Shown: positions 22,921 to 33,344 of the stretch, one piece after another | Position numbering within the stretch: position 1 is the first letter of the stretch | Layout: every line of letters starts with the position of its first letter | NCBI GenBank assembly: GCA_008933995.1 | Contig: WARS01000110.1 | Coordinates: 1,922,001-1,986,000 of the forward strand | Origin: Datnioides undecimradiatus | Lineage: Eukaryota; Chordata; Actinopteri; Lobotiformes; Datnioididae | Reading direction: 5' to 3' | Length of the DNA: 64,000 nucleotides | Made by a program: the position numbers and the translations under genes | The notes under the pieces: model-generated | Told to the model about the DNA's origin: nothing | The model's input: the letters and a program-made list of their open reading frames with translations, nothing else | Databases searched by the model: none

Positions 22921-23690
22921 CATAACTCAATGCATCAACTTGGACTGAAAAGGGGGACCCAAACAGTCGTAGACCAGGTCACAGCAACTATCGTAGTGGT
23001 GCAGGGCCATATTGGTTAAAGAGCTTGTTGTAACAACTTGTGATAATCTTCATGTCAACAGTTCTTGGTACCTTGAGAAGAGATTCCTGAACAGGGAGGT
23101 CTCATTCTACCAGCATACCTTGTTCACCTTATTTTTATCAAGGTGGAGTGCAGTTGGTGGAAGAAGGATGTTTTAAGGCATTTTACAGCAGGAAAATAAG
23201 TTGGCCTGTAGTTTCGTGGTATGGCAATAGATACTTCTGTAACACTTGTCAGACAGGAGCAAGATGCTCAGTAAATTATGTTCTAGGGGATTTTAATCAC
23301 ACGTGGGAGAGCCCTCCTTTCTTGGGCTACTTGTTTGAATTGTTATTTGCTTTGAATGAATTCATAGAGCCTTTCAGCTTGTTGGGCATTATATATAAAT
23401 ATGGGTGTGGTTTCCATTTTGCCCACATCCTGGCCTAATGGAAATCTAAATAGGATTAAAGTATTGTTTTCAAGATCTCTCACTGGTTTTGCATGCTTGT
23501 TGGCAACAGCACCAAAGAGGTCATGAGAAAAACATTTTCTCATCAGTGGTTCTGGTTTCCAGGTGGAGCAAGGCAGAGTATAGTACTATCAGAAGTGTAA
23601 ACACCTGTTCTGGTGCTGGCAAATTAGAGAATGCCCAGTGTAAGTAGTAGGTTTTGAGATGAGCCATGGCCTGCCTTTTGAAACCCTGAA
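22921..23690. other. Unassigned sequence between two retroelement remnants
   Basis: Lies between the gypsy pol remnant and a LINE remnant, both on the minus strand. Frames of 66-124 codons occur on both strands, but I find no firm domain landmark. A plus-strand VLGDFNH resembles a LINE endonuclease word but is isolated. It may be decayed interior of either element. Confidence 0.35.
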
Positions 23691-24290
23691 TGGCAGTGAA
23701 GATGAGATGTAACAGGGAGAAAGTCATTATCTGTGATCTGAAAATAGTGTTGCATGCAATCAGAAGCAGGTGAACCTCTCTCTTTATCCACAGCTTCTCA
23801 TTTGAAAACATTGTAATCCTTTTCAGAGTGGTAACATTGTTGATATTAGTGCTGGTATAATCCAGAAAGCAGGGGGCATAAGAAATAATGTTCATGCAGA
23901 GTCCAGAGTGGGTTAAGTGGCAAATATTCTCCAGCCTGTGTATTCAAACTAATGTAGTAGAGAGTCTACTCCCCTGGCCACACTTTAATTGTTCTCAATG
24001 ACGGTTTCACAAATTTTATAAGTGATATGTACTTAGGGAGAAGGAACATGGAGATGTGGTCAGACTGGGTGGGGGAGGGAAATAGTTCGTTTTGCCTCAG
24101 CTATGCTGGCCTAAACACGGTCCAAGGTCTTGTCTTGTAGGGGAGAAAGCAGGTAGGCAACCTTCTGTCTTTAGGTCTTTAGGTCGGAGTCACCTGTAAC
24201 AGTAATGGCTGCCTCAAGTCTGTTATTATCTTGCTTACGGTAGCATGCATGTCTGTCATTGCCAGCACAGATATTTACACCCCAGACAGA
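23691..24290 (-). mobile_element. Rex1-like LINE, endonuclease to RT linker remnant
   Basis: On the minus strand, an EAAITVTGDSDLKT-like piece (the AAxxVAGDFNHxDLKT endonuclease motif) near 24210 is followed by KTLDRV (24113-24131, the NTLDHVY motif) and SDHISMFLLPKY (24029-24064, the SDHxxxxLxPxY motif). After frame changes, a LDYTSTNINNVTTLKRIT stretch and EKLWIKREVHLLL then IFRS (the KPWxxxEVRxLLKxRDxAFRSGD region) lie at about 23870-23740. These landmarks fit a teleost Rex1-type LINE. It is fragmented and dead. The RT domain proper is not found directly downstream. Confidence 0.7.
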
Positions 24291-24904
24291 AAAGTCAACA
24301 TTAAAGCAAATGTGGAACATTTATTTGACTGTAATGTAATGTAAGAAGCCATTAGCACATTAGTGTTATTAGGAATTCTGCTGTCAGGCCCTGTTTCTAC
24401 CCTTATGAACCATAGATGATCTTAACTTGCAGCACATCGGTCAATTGTTTTCGTTTTTTTGTCATTGGCAAGGAAAATGAGCAGAGAAAAGAAAGCAGTC
24501 TCAGCAGCGGAAGAGCCTGCACTCTCCAAGAGGTCTGTATGATGTCAGGTCAGGGGTGCAGGGGTTTACTGAGGTCTAAGAAACTCATGTAGCAAATATA
24601 ATGCAACTGATGTCATATTAATAACTGCAGCTCATGTTTGTACACCGGGCTCAATGAGCACAGAATGCAGTCCAGCAATCAATTCCTCACAAATTAGAAA
24701 ATTAATAACTGTCAATGGCATTACAAAATGTTGTGTCACTGACAAAACTCACTCACTAAGTTCACACACGACACCCAAACCAAATCCAAAAACATACAAA
24801 ACTGGTCAGCACTACTTTCCAAAAACCAATCAAAGTTCACTCACCTAAACTGAGACAATCCTTTGGGGTGTCTTCTGAATCTCAAATTATATTTCCCATT
24901 GCAG
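24291..24904. other. Non-coding, nothing assigned
   Basis: AT-rich sequence between a LINE remnant and a probable LTR. A 64-codon frame at 24654-24848 has no recognisable domain. Confidence 0.5.
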
Positions 24905-25108
24905 TGACATGGAGAACAGCTGGTAGGCCCTTCTTTCCCTCTCCCTAATCATTCTGATAGGCTGTCTTCACACCAGGCTGTAGCATATATAGCCAGCTGG
25001 GATCTCCATTTCAACAATCATCAGAAGCATCTAACAAAGTGTGCCTGTTTGTGTGCATGTAAATAAATAACCATATTCACTTTCAACTCTTGTATTGGCC
25101 CCATGACA
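24905..25108 (+). mobile_element. Probable solo LTR (Ty3/gypsy type)
   Basis: The segment starts TGACATGG and ends CCATGACA, giving the TG...CA termini and a short near-perfect terminal inverted repeat typical of LTRs. Inside, in the expected order, are a TATA box (GCATATATAGCCAGCTGGG near 24984-25002) and a polyadenylation-type AAATAAATAA near 25060-25069. The wording around the TATA box resembles teleost gypsy LTRs I remember. No 5-bp target duplication is obvious, and its plus orientation is opposite to the gypsy pol remnant 2 kb away. Confidence 0.5.
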
Positions 25109-25500
25109 AATTTACTGTAAAATCAAGCGAGGATGCTCCTGGGTCGGCCACAATAAAGCTGGCAAATTGCATCGAGATGCAAACATCCCAATAAAAAATC
25201 TCATTTCACCCCAAATAAACCACAGGTTCCATTGATTGCAAACCACCACTGTTTTCATATCAAGCAAATCAAAAGATATGACAGCCCCCCTCCCTACGCT
25301 TACAACCAAAACACAGCACGGCCCCTCGGTTAATGGGCTCGGTTCATGCATTTTAGCATGCAATGCAAATTAGGGGAGGGGAGGATGGCGATGGGGCTTG
25401 CACTGCCTCTTCTGCTGTTTTCCAGCATCATTGCAGGGTTAGAGCCTGATGAGAGCCAATCACTTTAGCATAATATTTGCTTGCATGTGGATCAACAACA
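25109..25500. promoter_or_regulatory. Possible regulatory block with octamer site
   Basis: Repeat-free, GC-balanced sequence containing a perfect POU octamer ATGCAAAT at 25363-25370, extended to AATGCAAATTAG, next to TTTTAGCATGCAATGC. AAACCACAGG (Runx-like) lies near 25218. Frames on both strands are open but show no domain. By contrast with its neighbours this is a good enhancer candidate; the motif is seen, the role is inferred. Confidence 0.4.
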
Positions 25501-25609
25501 TACCCATCCTTGCACGGTCAATGTGTTGAGGGGAGGCCTGTCAGCATGGTGGCCAACTGGAGGATATCATCGCTCCATTCCTGTACTTTCTACTTTAGGA
25601 TATAGGCAG

Positions 25610-26570
25610 ATTGATGAAAAGAGGTTGGAGGGAAGGAAAGTAAGGGGGGAGGTGTTTGACACACGAGGGGAGGTAAGGGATGGATGAATGGAGAATGGAA
25701 GAAAAAGAGGAAATCGATTTGAGGAGGGTAAGGAAGGAAGTGTAGGAAAAGGTTAAGTAAGGAAGTACAGCAGAGAAGGATATGGAGATGCAGGAGAAAG
25801 GAGTGACGGAAGAAAGGAGAGAGGAATATGATGGTGGAAGTGGTGAGTGACGCTCAAGTAAGGAACTGAGATGGAGCAACAGTGAGGAAAAAGGAGGGAA
25901 GAAGGTGTCAGCAGAAGGAAGTAGGTAAAGGAAAAGAGGACAAATGAAAAATGTGTTTGAAGAAGGAATGAAGGAGGTCAGGGAGCAAAGAAAGAGGAAA
26001 AACGATGGGATAGGGTGAAGGAAAAAAGATATAGAAGGAGGGAAAAGAAAAAGGTAAGAGAAGAGACCCTCCGTCTCTTCACTTCCTTGCTTCCCTCGAA
26101 ACCTAAATCCTGCAATTCATTCTTTTTTCCTCTCCTCTACCCCTTTTACAACACTTTCTCCATAGCTCCCCATTTTGTTCTCTGTTTTCCTCTCCAGTCT
26201 CCTTCCTCCCTTCTTATCTTCATCTGTTTTACAATTCCCCTTGTCCATTTCTTTTATTCCAGAGCCTCCATCCCTCTCCCCCCTCCATCCTTACCTCCTT
26301 ACCTTCTCATTTCTTTCTTACTTTCCCTCTTTCCCTATCCCTCCTCCATTCACTTCTTTCTTTAAACTCCCTATATATTACTTCACTCTCTTCTTAACCT
26401 TTTCCTTATTTTCATCTTTTACTCACACTTCACTCCACTTTCTCCTATGTACTCCCACACCTTCTTCATTTCCTCTTCCCTTCTGCTTACATACCTCCTT
26501 TTCCTCCTTCCCTCCCACATCCTTCCCTGTCTCTCCTTCTTTTCCTTCTGCCCTCCCTCCCATGTTTTGT
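25610..26570. repeat. Purine-to-pyrimidine quasi-palindrome
   Basis: For about 460 bases the plus strand is mostly A and G (GGAAGG, GAGAA, GGAGG words). It then switches at about 26068 to about 500 bases of mostly C and T. The switch point is a hairpin: GAAGAGAC (26060-26067), loop CCTCC, GTCTCTTC (26073-26080), with further imperfect pairing outward. A matching 13-mer, GGAAAAGGTTAAG (about 25746) and its complement (about 26394), sits at nearly equal distance on each side. This suggests a decayed long inverted repeat or a mirrored low-complexity expansion. The Ser/Pro/Phe-rich frames across it are artefacts. Confidence 0.6.
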
Positions 26571-27264
26571 GTGGTGGTAAGATGAAATTCCCATCATCAG
26601 AGGCTGCAATTTTCACAAAACAATGTGAGATCACACGGCATGTTGGAGAGGAGCCCCCTTCCTACCCCGACACCCCCATCAGCCCCTGAGGCTAGCAGTG
26701 CCTATGTAGATTGGAGGATTAATGTTCTTTCTGTGTGTGTGTGTCACTCTGTGTGTGTGTGTGTGTGTGTGTGTAGGACAGAACAACAGTAGCGAAGAAT
26801 TTAATAGTAATTTCAGAATGTATGTGTATGCTCATATGACATGGTGTGTGTGGATGGCTGGTTGGGGAAATCACAAACACACACACACCTGCTAACAGGA
26901 CATTAGGTTCAGACAGGGTAAATGGAGGGGGTGAGATGGGCTGTGTCGCCATCTTTCTTCTCAACATCTCTCTCTTTTAATATCAGTGTTTTCAAAGGAT
27001 TGAGCTAAGCTTCCAGGGTCCTCTTGAACATGGGAGACACAGATAAGGAATAGGATTGTGGAGCAGAGCAAAGAGAGTCAGAGTGAGAGCGTGACTTTGC
27101 CAGGGGAAAGTTTTTCAGACAGAGAAACAAAGGAATTGAGAGGGTGCCACAAGATGCCGGTCCAGAAAAAGTCGAAAAGTCTTTGTGTCACCGTGCCATC
27201 TACTGTATGTGCGGAGGCAGGACACATATTCAGTCAAGCACATTTTGATTTAATATCTTGCTGA
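26571..27264. other. Non-coding with GT/CA tracts
   Basis: Unique sequence following the pyrimidine-rich arm, containing two GT runs and a short CA run. A purine-rich patch (GCAAAGAGAGTCAGAGTGAG) occurs near 27067-27086. No gene signal. Confidence 0.55.
26732..26774. repeat. Interrupted (TG)n microsatellite
   Basis: Six TG units, a CACTC break, then about 12 more. A short CA run near 26876-26888 lies 100 bases on. Confidence 0.93.
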
Positions 27265-27570
27265 AAAATTAGTTGTCCTTTTTTAAATCTGGCGAAGTCA
27301 TCTCAGACCCTTGGTTGAGGTATATTAGAAAAATAGAAAATGATTACGGTGTACCTTGTACCCATAGTGTACTTGTCAGAGGAATTATTCACCAGAGTCA
27401 TGTAAATTCGGACAACCTTTTAATGATTATTTTTTTAAAACACGCTAAACCAATCAGGTGAAATGTCTATTAATTACTAATAATGATTCATCAAAACCAA
27501 TATTTCACTCCGAGGCTAATGCAGTGACCATCCAAAGGCTATTATCAATCCAGACCTACAGAGATTGCAT
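27265..27570. promoter_or_regulatory. Possible conserved non-coding block
   Basis: Dense homeodomain-type words in unique sequence: TTTAATGATTAT, TATTAATTACTAATAATGAT (about 27468-27487) and CTATTATCAATCC, plus CCAATCAGG. The block is bounded by AT-rich sequence and a LINE 3' end. Enhancer role inferred from motif density. Confidence 0.35.
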
Positions 27571-27639
27571 TGTATGTTATGACTATTTTCTGTGAAGGCC
27601 AAACAACTAAGAAATTTTAAATAACTAAATGAAGAAAAA

Positions 27640-28260
27640 AAAAAATACTTAAAATTTTTTATAAAGCACTTTAAAACATCTGTTGAAAAATGTGCTGTAC
27701 AATTGAAGGGTGCAAAAAAACTAAATAATAAAACATAAAGACATAAAGCCTACAAGATAAAAGGACAAAAACATAATTAAAGTGTTAATTAAACTTTTTA
27801 AACTAATTAAACTCTCAGACTGAGTTAAGATCGAACAGTGAAGGAAGATTTGTTTTAAGATTGTTTCGAAAGTTGGTGGCTACAACTCCAGGGGCATGGT
27901 TACCGCTGTGCTTCGGGTTTGATCTTGGCACAACCGGAAGCAACTGGTCAGCTGACTTGAGTGGCCTTAATGCGATGTGTGGTTACGAAAGGTAAAATAA
28001 ATAGGTTTGGAGGCAGCCCATTTAATGATTTGCAGGCAAACAATAAAATCTTAAAATCCATCCAAAATATACTTTGTGCCAGTGAAGGGGAAGTGATTCC
28101 CCTATTATATAGGTATTCTTTAAGGGTTAATACCTCCTTTTTGAGTTTCTTTACAAACACAGTTTCCCAGGTTAAAAGTCCAGGTTGGTCCAAATTAGTC
28201 CAGGTTAAATGTTACCGCCACAGGGTGAAACCAGTTGAAGTGCAAATTCTGCAGTAATTT
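27640..28260 (-). mobile_element. L2/CR1-group LINE, 3' end remnant
   Basis: On the minus strand, DFKILLFACKSLNGLPP (the IDFKILLLxxKxLNGLAPxY landmark near the end of ORF2) lies at about 28070-28015, preceded by GITSPSLAQSI (the ITPVLxxLHWLPV region). After a stop, a shifted frame gives ADQLLPVVPRSNPKHSGNHA, the next landmark (LxVPRSxLKxxGDRAF). A TGTACAGCAC..TTTTAAAGTGCTTTATAAA 3' UTR follows, ending near 27645. Order and spacing fit a single 5'-truncated LINE with frameshifts. The exact family is uncertain. Confidence 0.7.
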
Positions 28261-29319
28261 ATCATCATACATTTTAAAATATAATTCTAAAACGAAACAA
28301 AAAGAGAGGGAAATTAAGGAAAGGAAGGCAACAAACTGGCCACTGGTAGATTTTAATAACATTTTTGTTTAACTTAAAGTAACTTAGAGACTGAAAAAAA
28401 TCTAACTCAAATAGCAAGGGCTATAGAAGATGGCCATTACGTCATTTACAGGGTTTTTTTGTTTTATTTATGCGTATATATTTACACACACACACACAGT
28501 AAACACCAGGAACTTGGAACAAATTTTCCAGAAATACAGATGGACAATACAAATGAGATGATTATATAATGTATTTCGTTTTTGTACTATACTAAAACAT
28601 TTAATGTCTTAGACTATGAATAAAGAGTAAATAGTTTTTTTCTGGTATCTATATCACAATATGCATTCATACACAAACATAAGCCTGCCGGAATTTGGTG
28701 GTGGAAATGGCTAGTTGCATGTGGACACACTTTCTGTGTTTCTGTGTGTATGCATGCGTGCTTGTGTGTGTATCTGCGGTGCAGAGAGTCGGGGGAGTGG
28801 GAGCTGCTTTTCGGTCCCTGCTGTAATTTCCTGGAAGGCTGGCAGCGAGGTCGGCCCTGGGCTGCAGCCGAGCCGAACAGCCCTCACCTCACTGACCTGA
28901 GCTGCTGCTAAGCTTTTCCCTCAGCGGGACACTGGGCCTGCATAGAGCGCTGTTTCTTTTGTTTTTCACCTCAGGAAGACTGGCGGGGGGGAGGGGGGAG
29001 GTGTTACCTCAAGTCACTTGTACTTTTTTCTCTTAATCCCCAAGGCCCACGTGCTCGTGCACACACACATTTTCTCATTTGTTGTTTATGGTTTTGAAGA
29101 AGGAGAAGCAACAGAACACCGATGATATACCCTCTAAAGGTGGCATGAGGGATGATTAGTAAATTTGCTGGCAGCTGCTTGGTTTGGAGATGAGATGGTT
29201 CGATAACCAATGTAATAAGCAGTTGTCTATGGTCACTGAAAGTAGTAAAGAAGTCATCAGTGCCACTTGCCAACATATGTATTTCTAAGAAAATTCTGTC
29301 CAGAAAAAGGTGAATATTC
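28261..29319. other. Non-coding; GC-richer patch at 28.78-28.99 kb
   Basis: AT-rich at first, with a 7-unit CA run at about 28484-28497. From about 28780 to 28990 the sequence is GC-rich (GGAGTGGGAGCTGC, GAGGTCGGCCCTGGGCTGCAG) and ends in a G-run near 28984-29000; it may be a regulatory block. No coding domain in the frames that cross it. Confidence 0.45.
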
Positions 29320-29539
29320 TCCCCTGGGCTGCACACCGAAGTGTCCTCGGGCAAGACGCTGGACCCCTGATTGCTCTCTATGGCTTTTCGGTGGGTGTCT
29401 GAATGACTGAGTAAATGAGTTAGTGTCCTTAGGTTCTGAGTTTGCTTACTTTCCAGCCTTTCTGATGTACAAATGGATGTATATGGGATGTATAATATTG
29501 ACTAGAAAAGCACTATGTAAGTACAGTCCTTTTACATTA
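29320..29539 (+). mobile_element. tRNA-derived teleost element, 5'-truncated copy
   Basis: CGAAGTGTCCTCGGGCAAGACGCTGGA is the internal GTCCTTGGGCAAGACxCTGAA segment, and GACTAGAAAAGCACTATGTA followed by AGTACAGTCC is the family tail (GACTAGAAAAGCGCTATATAAGTACAG). The tRNA-like head with A and B boxes is missing and the middle is diverged. Same family as the copies near 9.1, 42.7, 43.0 and 45.5 kb. Confidence 0.65.
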
Positions 29540-30719
29540 CTTGTGTCTGTGTGTGTTGCTAAGTGTGTACATATGAGTATTGGACAAAATGAAGAATTCA
29601 GTTTCTCTGTTTGTGTATTAATCTTGGAGAGACATTAGAACAGTTTTCCTCTGGGTGAGACAACTTTTTATTAAATGAGTCAATAATTTCTCAGTTACAG
29701 AACAGACAACATGCAGTCCCACAAATGTATGTTTAATGCTTTGTTTAAAATTTTGGTATTTTGAGACACCAGGCAACTGAGACATTTACCACCATTTACA
29801 CCAGCCTTTCAGTCAGTGTAACAGGTAAGCTGAACATCTAGAAATGTAAAAATGTGTCTTCTGGTTAGCATATAATTTAACATATACGAAAAACAAAGTT
29901 TCCACTAATGAAGGAAGAACTAATTTGGAAGTCATTCTTCTGAAAACTGCTTAAGACTGAATCGAAACTTGTCTCACAATATGGTATATGTGGGGTTTTT
30001 TTTAGTTTTTGCCCAGGTGCACAAATCTTTTTCTTGTTTTTGGAAACTGAATTTTAGCTAAATTAAAGACTACGCCGTGAGCAGATGCTGAAGAAATACC
30101 AAGACGCTTGGTTTACAAGGGGATATTAGGTATCAAAAATGATTACAGTATCAAAAATGTGGCCAGAGGGTCACACCAGATGTCATGGAAGGGCCAAAAT
30201 GGAACAGGTCCATCGTCCATGAAGCATGAGTATGCTCAGCATACATGATTATCAGCCCGTTGTAATATCTCATCCATTAGATCAGTGATTTGGCCTGATG
30301 GTAGCATGAGTAGGTCAACAAACACAATAAAAATGAATGTTTTTGTTGTTGCCTTTACTGTTTATTGCTACAAAAACAAACATAATTAATGTGTTGAGAT
30401 TGTGTTTACATTCCGTATAGCCGTAACCAAAAAGTTTTTTATTTCTTTTTCTGTAAGGGCAGAGTTATAATCACTTGACAATAAGCCCTAAAAATGCTGG
30501 CGGAGGTACATGACCTCACAAAGTAGCAATGACTTAATCTTAAAATACTGTTTCTTTCATTGATACAGAATGCTATGTTGTATCAAAACATATTGTTTTA
30601 AAATGTGACCTCTGTGCTTCTGCAAATATTAAGAGGCTTAAGCGTAATCCCTGCATATCTCCAGCCATACTTAAACACATGTTGCTCTTTTATCCAGAAG
30701 GTGCTCATCAAACATCAAA
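29540..30719. other. AT-rich non-coding stretch
   Basis: Unique AT-rich sequence with no recognised repeat family, RNA gene or coding domain. Confidence 0.55.
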
Positions 30720-31150
30720 TTCCGCACACTACATTTAGCGAACCCTTGACACCTCAGTTCACTCATAGTGGTTAGAAATTTCTCGGCTGCAAATTAGCTA
30801 ATAACTCATGGGTCGTAATGAACCAGGGGGCTGTCATGTAAAATTTATGCCGTATTTTCAATTGTGTGGGGGGATATTCATTTAGCTCCAGGAGAGAAAG
30901 GAGGGGGTGAGCCGGAGAAATAAAAGGAGCAGAATTGGAAAACTGCTTCTCTCTCTGTGTGCACATTTCTCAGTGAGAATTATCAGTGACATTTTCTCAC
31001 AAACAAAATGACACTTTGCTCTTCTTCGGTGGCACTTTAACACATTACTTAATGGAACCTACAGTAAATTCAAATTGTCATGTTTGTTTTGAGGGAAAAA
31101 AGGGCAGAAATTCATGTTTGCGTCAGCCACAAATTTAAAGTCAAACAGGC
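30720..31150. promoter_or_regulatory. Possible conserved non-coding block
   Basis: Repeat-free sequence with CAAATTAGCTAATAACTCATG near 30791-30811, CATTTAGCTCCAGG, and a FOX/CDX-like AAAATTTATGCC, in a 400-base run without transposon similarity. Regulatory role inferred. Confidence 0.3.
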
Positions 31151-31785
31151 AAAGAACCAAATCCTAAGGTTCTTACTGGACAAATCCAGTTTTTTAAAAC
31201 TTTTTAAAACTAACCAGCAGTGAAATACTGTTGATTCCAATTGACACCAATTTCATAGTTGAGATCTGAGAATGTAGCGTCAGACAGCTCCTCATAGAAA
31301 CGGTGGCCAAAACTACAAAAATCAGTCCCAACATAATACTACAAAGTGAAAATATCTGTGTCATTACAAGGCCTAAATAATTTTAGACAAAGCCTGCATC
31401 ATTTCCGAGGATCTCTGATGTAAATGTTACGATTTGCTATCATTCCAATTCAGTCACCCTACCAATGTATGTTTCCAGAGACTCCATATTAAAAAGGGAG
31501 AAAACAAATGACTTGCCTTAATGGTCTTTAGTGAAGAGTGTTGTTCATTTGAAACAACTCCTAACACTCTGTGGAGAACACATATCACTGTGTCTGCTGC
31601 GCTTGTAGTGTTCATGAACTGGCTCACTGAAGCTGCCACAGAACGTCATCTGTGCCAATGCAGACCAGCACTGTAGATTTATTTTGTATGAGGTCCTCTG
31701 ACAAAACATTGTATATCAGTTTTAGGAGAGTTGTACCAGGAAACACACGTTCACATACAGAAAATGTATAGCTGTGTTTATTTTA
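31151..31785. other. Non-coding, nothing assigned
   Basis: AT-rich unique sequence. A direct repeat of TTTTTTAAAAC occurs at about 31190-31211. No coding or transposon signal. Confidence 0.5.
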
Positions 31786-31789
31786 ATCA

Positions 31790-32200
31790 GGTGACATTTG
31801 TTAGCAACTATCATGAGGGAGGAGCAAAGCGGACCACTGGCTAACCTTTCAGCTGTGAATTATGGGAATTTACTTTCATGCCTCAGTGCGTTTGCTGCCG
31901 GTCTGCCTTTCGTGTCTAAATCAAAGGCTGGGATCTGCAACATTGGCACTTTCTCCTTCCTACAAGTGCACGCGCTGCACAAATGCCTGATGACGGGTGA
32001 CATTTACAGCATGCAGAGTCTCGGACAGCCACAGCAAATACGTTGCACACTTCAATACGCACAAACAGGTACCCACAACATCGCCTGGGAGGCAAAGCCA
32101 AGTTATTCTGAAACGGCAGTTGTGGTGCCCATTTCTGACAGTGAGTGTCCCTGTCTGCAAGTGTACAGTATGTGTTTGAAGCTGCAAAGTCATTGAGGTA
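31790..32200. promoter_or_regulatory. GC-balanced block, possible conserved non-coding element
   Basis: The block is noticeably less AT-rich than its flanks and open on both strands (132 codons plus, beginning at a TTG; 135 codons minus). Neither product resembles a family I know, and I see no good acceptor/donor pair framing an exon. A conserved element is more likely than a gene, but an unrecognised exon cannot be excluded from sequence alone. Confidence 0.3.
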
Positions 32201-32564
32201 GCAACTGAGAAAAAACATCTGATCTATATGTTCTTCTCTACCACATTTCATACCCTTTGCAAGCACAAGGCTTGTAGAAAGCGTGGGATTAACACAAAAT
32301 ACATACAGTTGTACATAAAACACAAACCTATTGCAAGCTCACTGTGTATATACACATTTATACAAAGAGGAAAGATTTTGTTTTAGACTCCAACTGACCC
32401 AAAACCCAACAACCACTCCGAGCCTGTAACAATAATTGCTGGAACCTCCATTGCTTCTGTGTCAATATGTTTTTGCTGCCATCTATTTTAATTTTTAAAA
32501 AAACAGAATATTTTCATTGTGAGCACTGCTTAAAAAAATAAAATCCACAATGTAAAAGTACTTT
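32201..32564. other. Non-coding spacer
   Basis: AT-rich sequence with a TATATACACATTTATACA run near 32345-32362. No feature supported. Confidence 0.5.
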
Positions 32565-33060
32565 TAAGTCATGCTAGCAGCATAGCTCTGGAAATGCCAA
32601 TTGCAGTTTGCCAGTCAGGTCCACTACTTTGGTCCAGACTGAACAACTATGGGACAGACTGCCATGAAATATGGTTTAGAAGGTCAATTGTGAAAACCCT
32701 CTCCTTTAGCACCACCATATGGTCAAAAATGTGTTTTGTGAAATGCTTTTGTCTATGCTGTACATTGTTTGTGCGCATTAGAAAATGTTAGCATGCTAAT
32801 ATACCAAACTGAGAAAGACATTATAAACATTTAACCGGTGAAACATGTTAGCATTCATGTGGTCTTTAGCAGTTATTTAAGTAGTGCTGTCCAGCAACAT
32901 CACAAAAATGTTAGCTTGAGAGGAATTTCTGTTTCTTTTGTTTGTTTGTATTTATGCTAAGCTAAGCTAATCTTGCACTTTGTCTTGGTCAATATGAGTC
33001 TTTTCATTTTGGCTTTGGAACTATAACAAAAAAGTTAGAGCGCTAATGTTTTACTAGCTT
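32565..33060. mobile_element. Dispersed teleost repeat (GCTAGCATG-type)
   Basis: CATGCTAGCAGCATAGCTCT, TCCACTACTTTGGTCCAGAC, TGAACAACTATGGGACAGAC and TGCCATGAAATATGGT match, in order, a common fish repeat I remember that reads CACTTTGGTCCAGACTGAAAT...CAACTATTGGATGGATTGCCATGAAATTTGGT and carries a CACCACCAT word. Later GTTAGCATGCTAATAT and GTTAGCATTCATGTGG also belong to that type. The class (non-autonomous DNA transposon or other) is uncertain. The copy is degraded. Confidence 0.55.
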
Positions 33061-33344
33061 AGCAAGGCAATAGGTCGGATGTTTGCGGCAATGGCGGATG
33101 ATAGAAGGAGCAAAGGGCTTAAGGAAAATATAGTGGTGCCCACAAGGATGTTCTGATGCATACGGGAAATGTCTTCATTTTATAAAACACTTGGCCCGTT
33201 ATATCCCTGGAAAATAAACTATCAGTTGTCTCCCATTAGGTTCATTTTTTCTAAATATACCAAGAGATCACAGTTAATTTAAAATGGATGCTTTGGTGGA
33301 TGTAAGTGACCCGTGTTGCTCCATTGCAACATTAAACTGATTAC
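33061..33344. other. Non-coding spacer
   Basis: Unique sequence after a dispersed repeat. Nothing recognised. Confidence 0.5.

Noticed and set aside
23148-23438. Plus-strand VLGDFNH as a LINE endonuclease
   Set aside because: A single short motif without the neighbouring endonuclease landmarks, lying between two clear minus-strand retroelement pieces; chance cannot be excluded.
26015-26585. Ser/Pro/Phe-rich frames of 116 and 136 codons
   Set aside because: They read the pyrimidine-rich arm of a low-complexity region and have no domain or exon signals.
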